In this document: positions 27,413-35,143 of the stretch, in pieces | Numbering within the stretch: position 1 is the stretch's first letter | Layout of the letters: every line of letters starts with the position of its first letter | Origin: Streptomyces africanus | Lineage (GTDB): Bacteria > Actinomycetota > Actinomycetes > Streptomycetales > Streptomycetaceae | Assembly (NCBI RefSeq): GCF_002150735.1 | Contig: NZ_MUKA01000268.1 | Coordinates: forward strand, 1 to 64,000 | Reading direction: 5' to 3' | Length of the DNA stretch: 64,000 bases | The notes under the pieces: generated by a model | Seen by the model: the letters and a program-made list of their open reading frames with translations, nothing else | What the model was told of the DNA's origin: nothing | The model's database searches: none | Made by a program: the position numbers and the translations under genes

Positions 27413-27428
27413 CGCCGGGGACGGCGTC
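27411..27428 (+). terminator. short hairpin after the duplicated-domain lipoprotein
   Basis: GACGCCG pairs with CGGCGTC around a GGGA loop, starting at the stop codon of the lipoprotein gene. A 7-bp GC stem is consistent with termination before the DUF5990 gene. Confidence 0.4.
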
Positions 27429-27464
27429 AGGGCGCCGGCAGGGCGAGGGCGAGATGATGGCCCC

Positions 27465-27950
27465 ATGCGCATCCGCATCGACGCCGTCGACCTGCCCGGC
27501 CTCACCCGCCCCGCCTCCGCCGACGGCAGGGTCCCCGCCTACGGCAACCTCCACGTCGCCGTGCAACGCCGCGACCGTCCGGCCGAACTCCTCGCACCCC
27601 AGCCCGGCGACGCACCGTCCGCGACCTGGACCCTGGAGTGCACCACGAGCACCTCGCCGACCGGCACCGAGGTCAAGGGCCCCTACGTCCAGGACCGTCT
27701 GGGCCGGCGGTTCGTCTACCTGTCGTGGGGCACGGTCGACGACGCGGGCGTCTTCACGATGTTCCGCCGCGCCAAGCTCATGCTCGACGCCGTCCCCGCC
27801 GACGTCCTCGCCGCCGCCGCACGCGACGGACTGCTGGTCGGCCGCCTCGGCCTGACCGACGCGCAGGGCGGGCCCCGGTGCGGCCGCGTCCAGCCCCCGC
27901 ACATCACGTGGACGGCCGGGGGCGCCGGCCCGTGGGACCGCCGGAGCTGA
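27465..27950 (+). CDS. DUF5990 family protein
   Basis: A 161-residue protein beginning MRIRIDAVDLPG, with NLHVAVQRRDRPAELLAPQPGDA, TWTLECT, VQGR-like GPYVQDRLGRRFVYLSWG and MFRRAKLMLDAVP. This order matches the actinobacterial DUF5990 family, whose function is unknown. The protein is soluble with no signal peptide. No Shine-Dalgarno is visible; GATGAT ends 6 nt before the ATG, so the transcript could be leaderless. Confidence 0.75.
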   Translation: MRIRIDAVDLPGLTRPASADGRVPAYGNLHVAVQRRDRPAELLAPQPGDAPSATWTLECTTSTSPTGTEVKGPYVQDRLGRRFVYLSWGTVDDAGVFTMFRRAKLMLDAVPADVLAAAARDGLLVGRLGLTDAQGGPRCGRVQPPHITWTAGGAGPWDRRS

Positions 27951-28104
27951 GCGGGCACAGCCACGAACGGCCCGCCCCGTAGTGCCTCGCAGGCCCGGGC
28001 CGCTTAGCGTCGTCCTGCGTACCCCGCGCGGTCCGCGCCGCGCCGCGCCCCGCCGTGCCGAGGCGATCGAGAGTCGGCGAACACAGCGAGCGAAGCGAAC
28101 AGCG

Positions 28105-29349
28105 ATGACGGACGACGGTAGGTGGCAGCCGGGCAGGATCGGCGTGGACCGGTCGGAGGGGTTCGGCGAGCGGCTGCTGGGGGTGCTGCTGGACCGGGCC
28201 CACGAGATGCCGCCCGATCTGATCGCACCGCTCGTCGCGGAAGAGGTGGCCAGGGTCGGGGGCCGGGAGGTCTCCATCCTCCTGCAGGACTACGAACAGG
28301 AGCTGCTGGTCCCGCTGCCGGGCCGGGGGCTGAAGGTCGGCGGCCCCGAGTCGGTCGAGGACTCCCCCGCCGGTGAGGCGTTCCTGACCCTCAGAACGGT
28401 GGAGGTGCCGCAGGAGGGCAATGTGCGGATGTACCTGCCGCTGCTGGACGGCAGTGACCAGATCGGGGCGATGGCCGTCACCCTGGACAGGGTCGACGAC
28501 GACGACCGGCGGCTGCTCCGCCGGCTCGCCGGCCTGGTCGCGGACATGATCGTCACCAAGGACTCCTACACCGACCGGTTCTTCCAGGCCCGCCGCAGCG
28601 CCCCGATGAGCGTGGCCGCGGAGATCCAGTGGCAGTTGCTGCCCCCGCTGTCGATGACTGTTCCGCAGGTCGAGGTGGCCGGAATCCTGGAGCCCGCCTA
28701 CGACGTGGCCGGCGACAGCTTCGACTACGCCCTCAACGGCGACATCCTCCACGTGGCCATGCTCGACGCGATGGGCCACGGGCTGGACGCGGCGACCATG
28801 GCGACGGTAGCCGTCGGTGCCTATCGCCACACGCGACGGTCCCATACCGATCTGTCCCAGGTGTACGCGTTCATGGACCGGGCCATCAACGAGCAGTTCG
28901 GCCACGACCACTTCGTCACCGCGCAGATGATGGTGCTGAACATCGCCACGGGACGACTGCAGTGGGTCAACGCCGGCCACCCGGCTCCGTTCCTGATCCG
29001 TGACCGCGCCGTGGTGGACCGGCTGGAGAGCCCGACCACGCTGCCGGTCGGCTTCGGCGGTGAGGAGCCGGTGGTCAGCGAGCGGATGCTGCGCCCCGGG
29101 GACCGTGTGCTGTGCTTCACCGACGGTCTGATCGAGGAGCACCAGGCCGGCGGGGAAACGTTCGGTGAGGCACAGCTCATCGAGTGGACCAACCGGATCC
29201 TGCGCGAGCGCACCGAGGTACGGGCGGTGGTGCGGGCGCTCTCGCACGCCCTGAAACACCAACGGGGCGGCACGACGACCGACGACGCGACGATCTTCCT
29301 CGTCGAGTGGCGCGGCGGCGACGCCGATCACCTCGCCGCCCTCGACTGA
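28105..29349 (+). CDS. SpoIIE/PP2C-type serine phosphatase with N-terminal GAF-like sensor
   Basis: A 414-residue protein. Residues 20-160 look GAF-like (sensor), and residues 185-410 are a SpoIIE-type PP2C phosphatase: DVAGDSFDYAL supplies the metal-binding Asp, LDAMGHGLDAA the conserved DxMGHG, NAGHPAPFLI and the late TDGL and TTDDATIFLVEW blocks complete it. Such phosphatases dephosphorylate anti-anti-sigma factors in partner-switching pathways. No anti-sigma gene is adjacent. ATG 28105 is chosen by N-terminal pattern; the ribosome site is weak. Confidence 0.88.
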   Translation: MTDDGRWQPGRIGVDRSEGFGERLLGVLLDRAHEMPPDLIAPLVAEEVARVGGREVSILLQDYEQELLVPLPGRGLKVGGPESVEDSPAGEAFLTLRTVEVPQEGNVRMYLPLLDGSDQIGAMAVTLDRVDDDDRRLLRRLAGLVADMIVTKDSYTDRFFQARRSAPMSVAAEIQWQLLPPLSMTVPQVEVAGILEPAYDVAGDSFDYALNGDILHVAMLDAMGHGLDAATMATVAVGAYRHTRRSHTDLSQVYAFMDRAINEQFGHDHFVTAQMMVLNIATGRLQWVNAGHPAPFLIRDRAVVDRLESPTTLPVGFGGEEPVVSERMLRPGDRVLCFTDGLIEEHQAGGETFGEAQLIEWTNRILRERTEVRAVVRALSHALKHQRGGTTTDDATIFLVEWRGGDADHLAALD

Positions 29350-29764
29350 CGTCGGCCGTGCCGGCCGCCCCGTCACCCGTATGCCGATGTGACCTTCCTC
29401 GCGATCGCGGGGTTCCGGCGTCTGCGCCGTCGTCCCCTCCGCCGAGGGCGACGGGTGCGGCACATGGGTCATCGGGGGAGGTCATGGCGCTGCGGGCGGA
29501 GGCGGCGGCAGGAACAGTGCAGCCCCGCGGAGCCAATATCTGTTTTTGTGGGATGAGAAATTGGCGCGGCCCCCGGCGAGTATTCCCCGAGCACCGGACG
29601 GGCCGGAATTAGTGCTCCGTACAGGGCCGGTCGCGCCATGCTACTGTCGATCTCAGTTGCAGGTGTGGTTGCCAGAAGGTTCATTTTCCTACGGGGTAAT
29701 CAGCACGGCGACGCGGAATCCGCACAGGGCGAATTCCGAACATCGTCTCCGAAGGAGAATTAAC
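29350..29764. other. 415-bp intergenic region: 5' leader and promoter region of the cold-shock gene
   Basis: No coding pattern is seen. GC content falls sharply after about 29520 (stretches such as CTGTTTTTGTG). A possible -10, TACTGT, is at 29642-29647 with a poor -35, which would give a leader of about 110 nt before the ATG at 29765. Long leaders are common for cold-shock genes. A short hairpin covers the ribosome site (separate entry). Confidence 0.5.
29746..29758 (+). promoter_or_regulatory. small hairpin containing the cold-shock ribosome site
   Basis: TCTCC and GGAGA flank a GAA loop, so the Shine-Dalgarno AAGGAG is part of a 5-bp stem 6 nt before the ATG. It is weak, and may act as a temperature-dependent element or be incidental. 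Confidence 0.35.
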
Positions 29765-29968
29765 ATGGCTACTGGCACCGTGAAGTGGTTCAACTCCGAA
29801 AAGGGCTTCGGCTTCATCGAGCAGGACGGCGGCGGCGCCGACGTCTTCGCCCACTACTCGAACATCGCCGCCCAGGGCTTCCGTGAGCTGCTCGAAGGCC
29901 AGAAGGTGTCCTTCGACATCGCTCAGGGCCAGAAGGGCCCGACGGCCGAGAACATCGTTCCCGCCTGA
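29765..29968 (+). CDS. cold-shock domain protein (CspA family)
   Basis: A 67-residue cold-shock protein. RNP1 (KGFGFIEQ) and RNP2 (DVFAHYSNI) are intact, and the protein spans the whole five-strand OB fold. It binds single-stranded RNA/DNA and melts mRNA structure. AAGGAG lies 6 nt before the ATG. A strong terminator follows, then a DEAD-box helicase gene, a partnership in RNA remodelling that is conserved in Streptomyces. Confidence 0.97.
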   Translation: MATGTVKWFNSEKGFGFIEQDGGGADVFAHYSNIAAQGFRELLEGQKVSFDIAQGQKGPTAENIVPA

Positions 29969-29991
29969 CATCGCGGCAACGCATATTTCGC

Positions 29992-30027
29992 AGCTGGGGC
30001 CCGCACCTTGGGGTGCGGGCCCCAGCT
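29992..30027 (+). terminator. strong terminator after the cold-shock gene
   Basis: A perfect 16-bp stem (AGCTGGGGCCCGCACC and its complement) with loop TTGG, then CGCTGCTTTT. This is one of the strongest hairpins in the window and separates the cold-shock and helicase genes. Confidence 0.85.
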
Positions 30028-30163
30028 CGCTGCTTTTCAGGGCGCGTGACAAAAACGCCGCGCCCACCCTATCGGGCTCGTTCTCGCGATTCTCTGCGCC
30101 GTTCGTTTTGCTGCGGAAATTCCTTGATACGTGCCTACCAGCTCACATCGAGGAAGGTTCCGC

Positions 30164-31651
30164 TTGAACCGCGCACGCACCACACGCACGCCCCGCACCT
30201 ACGACCGCTCCCGGGGCGGCGTCACCAAGGGCTCGGGAGCTCCGCGCCGCTCCAAGGGCTACGACCGCCGGCCGGCCGCCCCCCAGGGGGAGTTCGCGCT
30301 GCCGGTGACGACCACGCCGGCGCTGCCCGCCGTCGAGGCGTTCGCCGACCTCGCGCTGCCGGCGCCGCTGCTGGCCGCGCTCGGCCACGAGGGCGTGACC
30401 GTACCGTTCCCCATCCAGGGGGCGACCCTGCCGAACTCGCTCGCCGGGCGTGACGTCCTCGGCCGCGGCCGTACCGGGTCGGGCAAGACCCTCGCCTTCG
30501 GCCTCGCGCTGCTGGCCCGTACCGCCGGCCGGCGCGCGGCCCCCCGGCAGCCGCTCGCCCTGGTCCTCGTGCCCACCCGCGAGCTCGCCCAGCAGGTGAC
30601 CGACGCGCTCACCCCGTACGCCCGCTCCGTGCGGCTGAAGCTGGCCACCGTGGTCGGCGGCATGTCGATCGGCAGGCAGGCGGGTGCGCTGCGGGGCGGT
30701 GCGGAGGTCGTCGTCGCGACACCGGGGCGGCTGAAGGACCTCATCGACCGCGGCGACTGCCGGCTGGACGACGTCGCCATCACCGTCCTCGACGAGGCCG
30801 ACCAGATGGCCGACATGGGCTTCATGCCCCAGGTCACGGCCCTGCTCGACCAGGTGCGCCCCGAGGGGCAGCGGATGCTCTTCTCGGCCACCCTGGACCG
30901 CAACGTCGACCTGCTCGTCCGCCGCTACCTGTCGGACCCCGTGGTCCACTCCGTCGACCCGTCGGCGGGTGCGGTCACCACGATGGAGCACCACGTGCTG
31001 CACGTGCACGAGGCGGACAAGCACCGCACGACGACGGAGATCGCGGCGCGGGACGGCCGGGTGATCATGTTCCTGGACACCAAGCGTGCCGTGGACCGGC
31101 TGACCGAGCACCTGCTGAACAACGGCGTCCGCGCCGCGGCGCTGCACGGCGGCAAGTCCCAGCCCCAGCGCACGCGGACCCTCGCGCAGTTCAAGACCGG
31201 CCATGTGACGGTGCTGGTGGCGACCAACGTCGCGGCCCGCGGCATCCACGTCGACAACCTCGACCTGGTCGTCAACGTGGACCCGCCCACCGACCACAAG
31301 GACTACCTGCACCGCGGCGGCCGTACGGCCCGCGCCGGCGAGTCCGGCAGCGTCGTCACGCTGGTGACGCCCGGCCAGCGCCGTGGCATGACCCGGCTGA
31401 TGGCCTCGGCCGCCATCACCCCGCAGGTCACGCCGGTGCGTTCGGGTGAGGCGGAGCTGAGCCGGATCACCGGCGCCCAGGCCCCGTCCGGTGTCCCGGT
31501 CGTCATCACCGCGCCGGCCCCGGCACATCCCCGCCGTGGCACCTCGTCCGGAGCCCCCTCGTCCCGGGGCCGCCGCCCCTCCCGGGGGCGCCCCACCGGG
31601 CAGGCGGGGCGGCGCACGGCGCAGCGGCCCTCCTACAACCCGGCGGCCTAG
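30164..31651 (+). CDS. DEAD-box ATP-dependent RNA helicase
   Basis: A 495-residue helicase starting at TTG 30164, chosen because AGGAAGG lies 6 nt upstream; a GTG at 30131 has none. Motifs in order: FPIQGATLPNSLAGRDVLGR with Q motif, GRTGSGKT (I), PTRELAQQ (Ia), ATPGR (Ib), LDEAD (II), FSATLDR (III), VATNVAARGIHVD (V) and HRGGRTARAG (VI). The N-terminal 50 residues and the C-terminal 60 are basic (RGRRPSRGRP), probably RNA-binding tails. It likely works with the preceding cold-shock protein in RNA unwinding. Confidence 0.95.
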   Translation: MNRARTTRTPRTYDRSRGGVTKGSGAPRRSKGYDRRPAAPQGEFALPVTTTPALPAVEAFADLALPAPLLAALGHEGVTVPFPIQGATLPNSLAGRDVLGRGRTGSGKTLAFGLALLARTAGRRAAPRQPLALVLVPTRELAQQVTDALTPYARSVRLKLATVVGGMSIGRQAGALRGGAEVVVATPGRLKDLIDRGDCRLDDVAITVLDEADQMADMGFMPQVTALLDQVRPEGQRMLFSATLDRNVDLLVRRYLSDPVVHSVDPSAGAVTTMEHHVLHVHEADKHRTTTEIAARDGRVIMFLDTKRAVDRLTEHLLNNGVRAAALHGGKSQPQRTRTLAQFKTGHVTVLVATNVAARGIHVDNLDLVVNVDPPTDHKDYLHRGGRTARAGESGSVVTLVTPGQRRGMTRLMASAAITPQVTPVRSGEAELSRITGAQAPSGVPVVITAPAPAHPRRGTSSGAPSSRGRRPSRGRPTGQAGRRTAQRPSYNPAA

Positions 31652-31704
31652 TGGCGTCGGCCGGCAGTCGGGCCAGTAGCCCACCCATCTCCGAGGAGGC
31701 AGCT

Positions 31705-32052
31705 TTGACACCGGTTCAGACGCAGCGGCGGCAGGCGGATCCCTGCCCCGTGACCGTGATCGACGGCATGGACGGATCCGGCCCCCGGGTCCGGGACGAC
31801 ATGACCGTCGAGGTCGCCCTGTCCGTCATGGCCGGTGCCCGGGTCGACCACCTCCTGCTGTGCGACGCGGACGACCAGTGCACGGGCTCGGTCACCCGGG
31901 CCGAACTCGCCGTGCACCGCGGAAGCGCCACGTACACGGACCGGACCCGGCTGCGGGACGTCCTCGGCGGAGCGTTCACCTCCGCCGTCACCCGGATCGG
32001 CACCCTCGGGGAGCACGACCGGACCCCGGGCGTCCTCGCCCTCTCCAGCTGA
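31705..32052 (+). CDS. small CBS-domain-like protein
   Basis: A 115-residue protein starting at TTG 31705, with GAGGAGG five bases upstream. DDMTVEVALSVMAGARVDHLLLCDADDQCTGSVTRAEL resembles one CBS half: a helix, then the strand-turn of the nucleotide-binding fold. The C-terminal half has RLRDVLGGAFT and ends LALSS. It lies 53 bp after the helicase in the same direction. The partner and ligand are unknown. Confidence 0.65.
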   Translation: MTPVQTQRRQADPCPVTVIDGMDGSGPRVRDDMTVEVALSVMAGARVDHLLLCDADDQCTGSVTRAELAVHRGSATYTDRTRLRDVLGGAFTSAVTRIGTLGEHDRTPGVLALSS

Positions 32053-32098
32053 TCCGCCTCACCCGGTCAGCCCGTACTCCTTCTCCCTGAGGGGCATC

Positions 32099-32413
32099 AT
32101 GCGCTGTGTCATCGCCCGGTACCCGTTCGACCTGACCAAGAACGGGGTGCTGGCCTCGATGAAGGGCATCACGCCCGAGCTCGTCACGGGTGAGTCCGTG
32201 ACCATCGGCCGCCGCCGCTACCCCGTCAAGCAGGTCGGTCAGGTCCTCACCCGGCAGGACCCCCGCGACTTCACCGCCGCCGAGGTCGTCCGGGCCATGA
32301 CCCGCCTCGGCTTCACCTGCCACAGCCACCCCGACGCCGCGCCCGTGCGCGTCGCCGCCACCCCGCTCCAGACCGCGTCGGCCCTGCTCGGCGCCGCACC
32401 TCTGGACGCATGA
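32099..32413 (+). CDS. SCO5918-family conserved actinobacterial protein
   Basis: A 104-residue protein beginning MRCVIARYPFDLTKNGVLASM, with GESVTIGRRRYPVKQVGQVLTRQDPRDF and a Cys/His pair in GFTCHSHP. I recognise the pattern as a Streptomyces family named after SCO5918; its role is unknown. It follows the cspA-helicase-CBS set, an order I recall as conserved. TGAGGGG lies 4 nt before ATG 32099. A perfect terminator follows. Confidence 0.7.
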   Translation: MRCVIARYPFDLTKNGVLASMKGITPELVTGESVTIGRRRYPVKQVGQVLTRQDPRDFTAAEVVRAMTRLGFTCHSHPDAAPVRVAATPLQTASALLGAAPLDA

Positions 32414-32447
32414 GGACGGGCGGACCACCGCCCACCCCGATCCCGAT

Positions 32448-32481
32448 GAGGGCCCTGCCGACGCGCGTCGGCAGGGCCCTC
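32448..32481 (+). terminator. terminator after the SCO5918-like gene
   Basis: A perfect 15-bp stem, GAGGGCCCTGCCGAC and its complement, around a GCGC loop, 34 bp after the stop codon. Confidence 0.8.
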
Positions 32482-32538
32482 GTCGTCGTCTCGCCGCCCG
32501 TGCGGGCCGCAGCAATGTGCGCCTGAAGCGAACGAAAA

Positions 32539-32583
32539 TCTACTCTTGCCAGAGTAGACATTGGGCTCTGGTGCGGTTAGCCT
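32539..32583 (+). promoter_or_regulatory. perfect 8-bp dyad overlapping a candidate promoter
   Basis: TCTACTCT and AGAGTAGA flank TGCC (32539-32558). TAGACA at 32555-32560, partly inside the dyad, matches TTGACA at five of six positions, and TAGCCT at 32578-32583 follows after 17 bp as a -10. A bound protein would cover the -35. MerR-family sites are dyads of about this size, and a MerR gene lies downstream; autoregulation is inferred. Confidence 0.5.
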
Positions 32584-32589
32584 TTTTCT

Positions 32590-32840
32590 CGTTGACACGG
32601 ATCACTGATCGAAGAAGGACGGAGGAGCAGACGCCATCAGGATCGCCCGGCCCGAGCAGCGCTCGGCCGGGTACCGCAAGACCCCGGATTGGAAGGTGGT
32701 CCCCGGTCACGCAGCCGCGATCCCCGCATCCCCCCTCCTGCAGGGCCGGTAGCGGAAACAGAAGGTCGGCGCAGCATTAGGGCCGACAGATGGTGTTCAA
32801 TTTCCTTCGGGGCCCTGGTGCCGTACGGCACCAGGGCCCC
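32590..32840 (+). ncRNA. candidate structured small RNA or attenuated leader upstream of the MerR gene
   Basis: From the candidate start point at about 32590 to the terminator at 32840 the sequence folds into at least three stems: 32646-32671 (CCCGGCC/GGCCGGG plus inner GAGC/GCTC), 32765-32787 (GTCGGC/GCCGAC) and the terminal palindrome. No family is recognised: it does not match my memory of 6S, 6C, ydaO or cobalamin elements. It could be an independent sRNA or a leader whose readthrough feeds the MerR gene. Confidence 0.4.
32809..32840 (+). terminator. 32-nt palindrome terminator just upstream of the MerR gene
   Basis: GGGGCCCTGGTGCCG and its complement flank TA, a perfect 15-bp stem. It ends 29 nt before the MerR start codon, so it would stop transcripts arriving from upstream unless relieved. 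Confidence 0.75.
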
Positions 32841-32869
32841 TCGACGCGTGCGTTGCACTACGAGGTGAC

Positions 32870-33223
32870 ATGACAGCAGATACCCCGCTCAGCGATCGTC
32901 TGGACGACGACGACTACCCCGCGTACACGATGGGGCGGGCCGCCGAGATGCTCGGCACCACCCCTGCCTTCCTCCGGGCCATCGGCGAGGCTCGTCTGAT
33001 CACTCCGCTGCGCTCGGAGGGCGGACACCGCCGGTACTCCCGCTACCAACTGCGCGTCGCCGCGCGCGCCCGCGAGCTCGTCGACCGGGGCACCCCGATC
33101 GAGGCCGCCTGCCGCATCGTCATCCTCGAGGACCAGCTCGAGGAAGCCCAGCGCATCAACGCCGAGTACCGCCGCCGCGCCGGGCACGACACGCCCGAGG
33201 GTTCCGTAGCCGAATCCGGCTGA
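32870..33223 (+). CDS. MerR-family helix-turn-helix regulator
   Basis: A 117-residue protein. [22 protein letters not shown] is the MerR recognition region, followed by the wing [13 protein letters not shown] and a coiled helix ([23 protein letters not shown]). There is no C-terminal effector domain, so it is a short type without a recognisable ligand site. GAGGTGA sits right before ATG 32870. The strong terminator 29 bp upstream suggests a separate promoter or antitermination. Confidence 0.85.
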   Translation: MTADTPLSDRLDDDDYPAYTMGRAAEMLGTTPAFLRAIGEARLITPLRSEGGHRRYSRYQLRVAARARELVDRGTPIEAACRIVILEDQLEEAQRINAEYRRRAGHDTPEGSVAESG

Positions 33224-33259
33224 TCACCTGGGCCGGTGAGGAGTCCCGGCCAGGGAAGG

Positions 33260-33358
33260 TCAGACGTACGGGCCCACCGTCAGCCGCACCCACTCCTCGG
33301 GCACCCCTTGCGCCCGCTGCTCCTGCGCGTACGCCTCCGGCGTGAGCGGGACGTAGCC
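33260..33358 (-). pseudogene. possible C-terminal remnant of an NmrA/epimerase-like protein
   Basis: On the minus strand about 31 codons read GYVPLTPEAYAQEQRAQGVP and EEWVRLTVGPYV before a stop. The pattern (VPLTPE, GVPEEW) resembles the end of NmrA-type NAD(P)-binding proteins. An in-frame stop lies directly upstream and there is no start, so it cannot be a gene as it stands. It is short and the assignment is tentative. Confidence 0.25.
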
Positions 33359-33574
33359 TCAGACGGGCCGTCGCGTGCGGCGCCGGGAGAACCGGCCCCG
33401 GGCCTTCCGCACAGCCGCCGGTGCCGGTCCCGCGACGGGCACACCGGAGCGGCCGTAGTGGAAGGCGGCGATGCGGTCGCTGTGCTGGGAGTTCAGCTGG
33501 TGGATGAGGAACACACCGAGAACGATCATCCCCAGGATCGCGGCCACGGTCACGAATGTCTCCACGGTTCTCAC
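33359..33574 (-). CDS. small single-helix membrane protein
   Basis: A 71-residue protein. A transmembrane helix (FVTVAAILGMIVLGVFLIHQL) is followed by NSQHSDRIAAFHYGR and a strongly basic tail (ARGRFSRRRTRRP). GTG 33574 overlaps the TGA of the upstream DUF5994 gene, suggesting coupling; GTG 33565 is an alternative start. The function is unknown. The basic tail would lie in the cytoplasm by the positive-inside rule. Confidence 0.65.
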   Translation of the reverse strand: MRTVETFVTVAAILGMIVLGVFLIHQLNSQHSDRIAAFHYGRSGVPVAGPAPAAVRKARGRFSRRRTRRPV

Positions 33575-34134
33575 CTTCCCCTCGGCTGCGGCGGCACCGC
33601 GGGGGCCGGGGCCTGATGTCCGCCTTCGGAGTCCCAGACCGCCTCGACGGCCCGGTCGGCCTCGTACGCCGTCCGCACGCGCGCCTCCTCCTCCATCAAC
33701 CGGCTCGCGGTCGAGGTGCCGAAGGGGTCGCTCGCGGCGGCCATCAGCCGGGCGGCCGACTCGGGAGGCGTCCGCGGCGGGACCACCAGAAGGTTCCAGC
33801 GGCCCGCGCGGTACGAGAGCAGCAGCAGTTCGTGCGGGTCCTGCTCGGCCAGGAACCAGCCCACCTTCACCACGTGCCCGGCGACGGGCACCTTGCGGGG
33901 AACGGCCGGCCAGTGGGTGGGGTTCACCGTGACCCGGGTGATCCTCCCCCACAGCGGGTCCAACACGGCGATCAGGGAAGGGAGTTCGGCCCCGAGATCA
34001 CGGGAGCGGGGCCACCAGGCGCCGTCCAGCAGCGGCGGTGCGGAACCGACGGGAGCGAGCGACAGACGCGGAGAGGACCAGGCGGACCGGTCATCGGCTT
34101 CGGCTGTCAGGGCGTGGGAAACGGTCGCAGTCAT
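33571..34134 (-). CDS. DUF5994 family protein (copy 1)
   Basis: A 187-residue protein with the family core LDGAWWPRSRDLGAELPSL, a VTVNPTHW strand and RWNLLVVPPRTPPESAARLM. This is the longest of three paralogues within 2 kb; its extra C-terminal 50 residues are charged. DUF5994 proteins occur in actinobacteria and have no known role. It is coupled to the small membrane protein downstream. Confidence 0.75.
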   Translation of the reverse strand: MTATVSHALTAEADDRSAWSSPRLSLAPVGSAPPLLDGAWWPRSRDLGAELPSLIAVLDPLWGRITRVTVNPTHWPAVPRKVPVAGHVVKVGWFLAEQDPHELLLLSYRAGRWNLLVVPPRTPPESAARLMAAASDPFGTSTASRLMEEEARVRTAYEADRAVEAVWDSEGGHQAPAPAVPPQPRGR

Positions 34135-34248
34135 GGCGCGAACCCTGCCCCGGGCCGATCACGACCGGCCCGGCATCTTCGATCGCCGAAAACGACACGA
34201 GCCTGGAAGCCGGTGCGCGAAATATCCTCGGTGCCTCAACCGTACTCC

Positions 34249-34725
34249 TCAGTCCGCCCGCTCGGCGCCCGTGTCGATGAGGATCTGTTCGGCCGGCCGC
34301 AGGCTGCCGGCGCGGACGGCCTCGGCCATGGCGGCGCGCGCGGCGTCGGGCGTCGCGTGCGGCGGGACCACGAGGAGGGAGAAGAGGTCCTGGCCGCCCC
34401 GGGTGATGAGGACGGTGTCGTCGCCGACCGGGGAGGAGTCGATGTGGACGACACGGTCGTCGACGGTCATCCGCGTCGGCAGCTCTTCCCAGGCACCGGC
34501 GTCCAGTCCGACACGGGTGATGGGCCCGAGGTGCTCGGTCAGTGTGGTGATCAGGCCGGGGAGCTCGGCGGCGATGTCGCGGGAGCGCGGCCACCACGCC
34601 CCGTCGAGCACGCCCTGCCGGTCGTGTGTCGTCTCCAGCCGTACGACGGCCGTGCCCGGCCGCACGGCCTGGTGGACGGCGTCCGGCAGGAGCCTGGTCA
34701 CACGCGGGGGGTCGGAGTCGGACAT
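34249..34725 (-). CDS. DUF5994 family protein (copy 2)
   Basis: A 158-residue paralogue with LDGAWWPRSRDIAAELPGL, ITRVGLDAGAWEELPTRM and FSLLVVPPHATPDAARAAM. It aligns with copy 1 over the core, but its ends differ. Its start region faces the 86-residue gene across a spacer with GGGACAT repeats. Confidence 0.75.
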   Translation of the reverse strand: MSDSDPPRVTRLLPDAVHQAVRPGTAVVRLETTHDRQGVLDGAWWPRSRDIAAELPGLITTLTEHLGPITRVGLDAGAWEELPTRMTVDDRVVHIDSSPVGDDTVLITRGGQDLFSLLVVPPHATPDAARAAMAEAVRAGSLRPAEQILIDTGAERAD

Positions 34726-34829
34726 CGCTCTCGCCTGCCTGCCCTGCCGGGACGGAAACCGAGCGGCTTCCTCGTTTCACGGTACTCTCCGGCGGCCGGG
34801 AAGCCCGGAGTAGAGTGACAGACCCGGCC

Positions 34830-34859
34830 TGTCCCATACCGGGACATCTCATCCCGGGA
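34830..34859. promoter_or_regulatory. clustered GGGACA/TCCCGGGA repeats in a divergent spacer
   Basis: TGTCCC-ATACC-GGGACA (34830-34846) is a 6-bp dyad with a 5-bp spacer; TCCCGGGA (34852-34859) is a second perfect palindrome, and CCGGGACAT occurs twice in tandem. They lie between DUF5994 copy 2 (start 34725, minus) and the gene at 34880 (plus), so one regulator could control both. Confidence 0.4.
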
Positions 34860-34879
34860 CATCGAACTCCGAGGTCGCC

Positions 34880-35140
34880 ATGCAGTCCACGGAACCACCC
34901 CCGGACGGGCAGGACGGGCACGCCGAGGTCCGCATCGTCGCCGCCTCGCCCGAGGTCGCCCGCCGGGTCGCGGAGATCCTCCGCCTCTGCTTCGCCGCGA
35001 GCGAGCAGCGCAGCTACCCCGCGGGCCCCGACGGGGGAACCCGCCTCGACCTCACGGTGGACACCAGCCGCCCGGCAGAGCCCGCCCGGTCGTGGCTGGA
35101 GAGCAGCCGGTCCATGGAGGACAGCCACCACCGGACGTGA
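34880..35140 (+). CDS. uncharacterised 86-residue protein
   Basis: A small soluble protein: an acidic N-terminus, then VRIVAASPEVARRVAEILRLCFAASEQRSYPAG and LDLTVDTSRPAE. The beta-alpha-beta outline (strand VRIVA, helix, strand LDLTVDT) is visible, but no family is recognised. GAGGTC lies 6 nt before ATG 34880. It is the only plus-strand gene among the DUF5994 paralogues and converges with copy 3. Confidence 0.55.
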   Translation: MQSTEPPPDGQDGHAEVRIVAASPEVARRVAEILRLCFAASEQRSYPAGPDGGTRLDLTVDTSRPAEPARSWLESSRSMEDSHHRT

Positions 35141-35143
35141 GGG

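Larger units (their letters stand above)
32414..32869. other. 456-bp intergenic region holding two terminators, an operator-like dyad and a structured RNA
   Basis: No convincing CDS is seen; the open frames here lack a start with ribosome site or family pattern. From left to right: terminator 32448-32481, AT-rich dyad and promoter 32539-32583, a structured transcript of about 250 nt, and a 32-nt palindrome terminator 30 bp before the MerR ATG. Each part has its own entry. Confidence 0.6.

Noticed and set aside
32517-32780. 87-codon plus-strand frame in the region upstream of MerR
   Set aside because: No ribosome site, biased composition and no family pattern; the region looks like structured RNA instead.
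32590-32840. 6C RNA identity for the candidate ncRNA
   Set aside because: A run of six C occurs once (near 32730), but the two C-rich loops that define 6C are not present.
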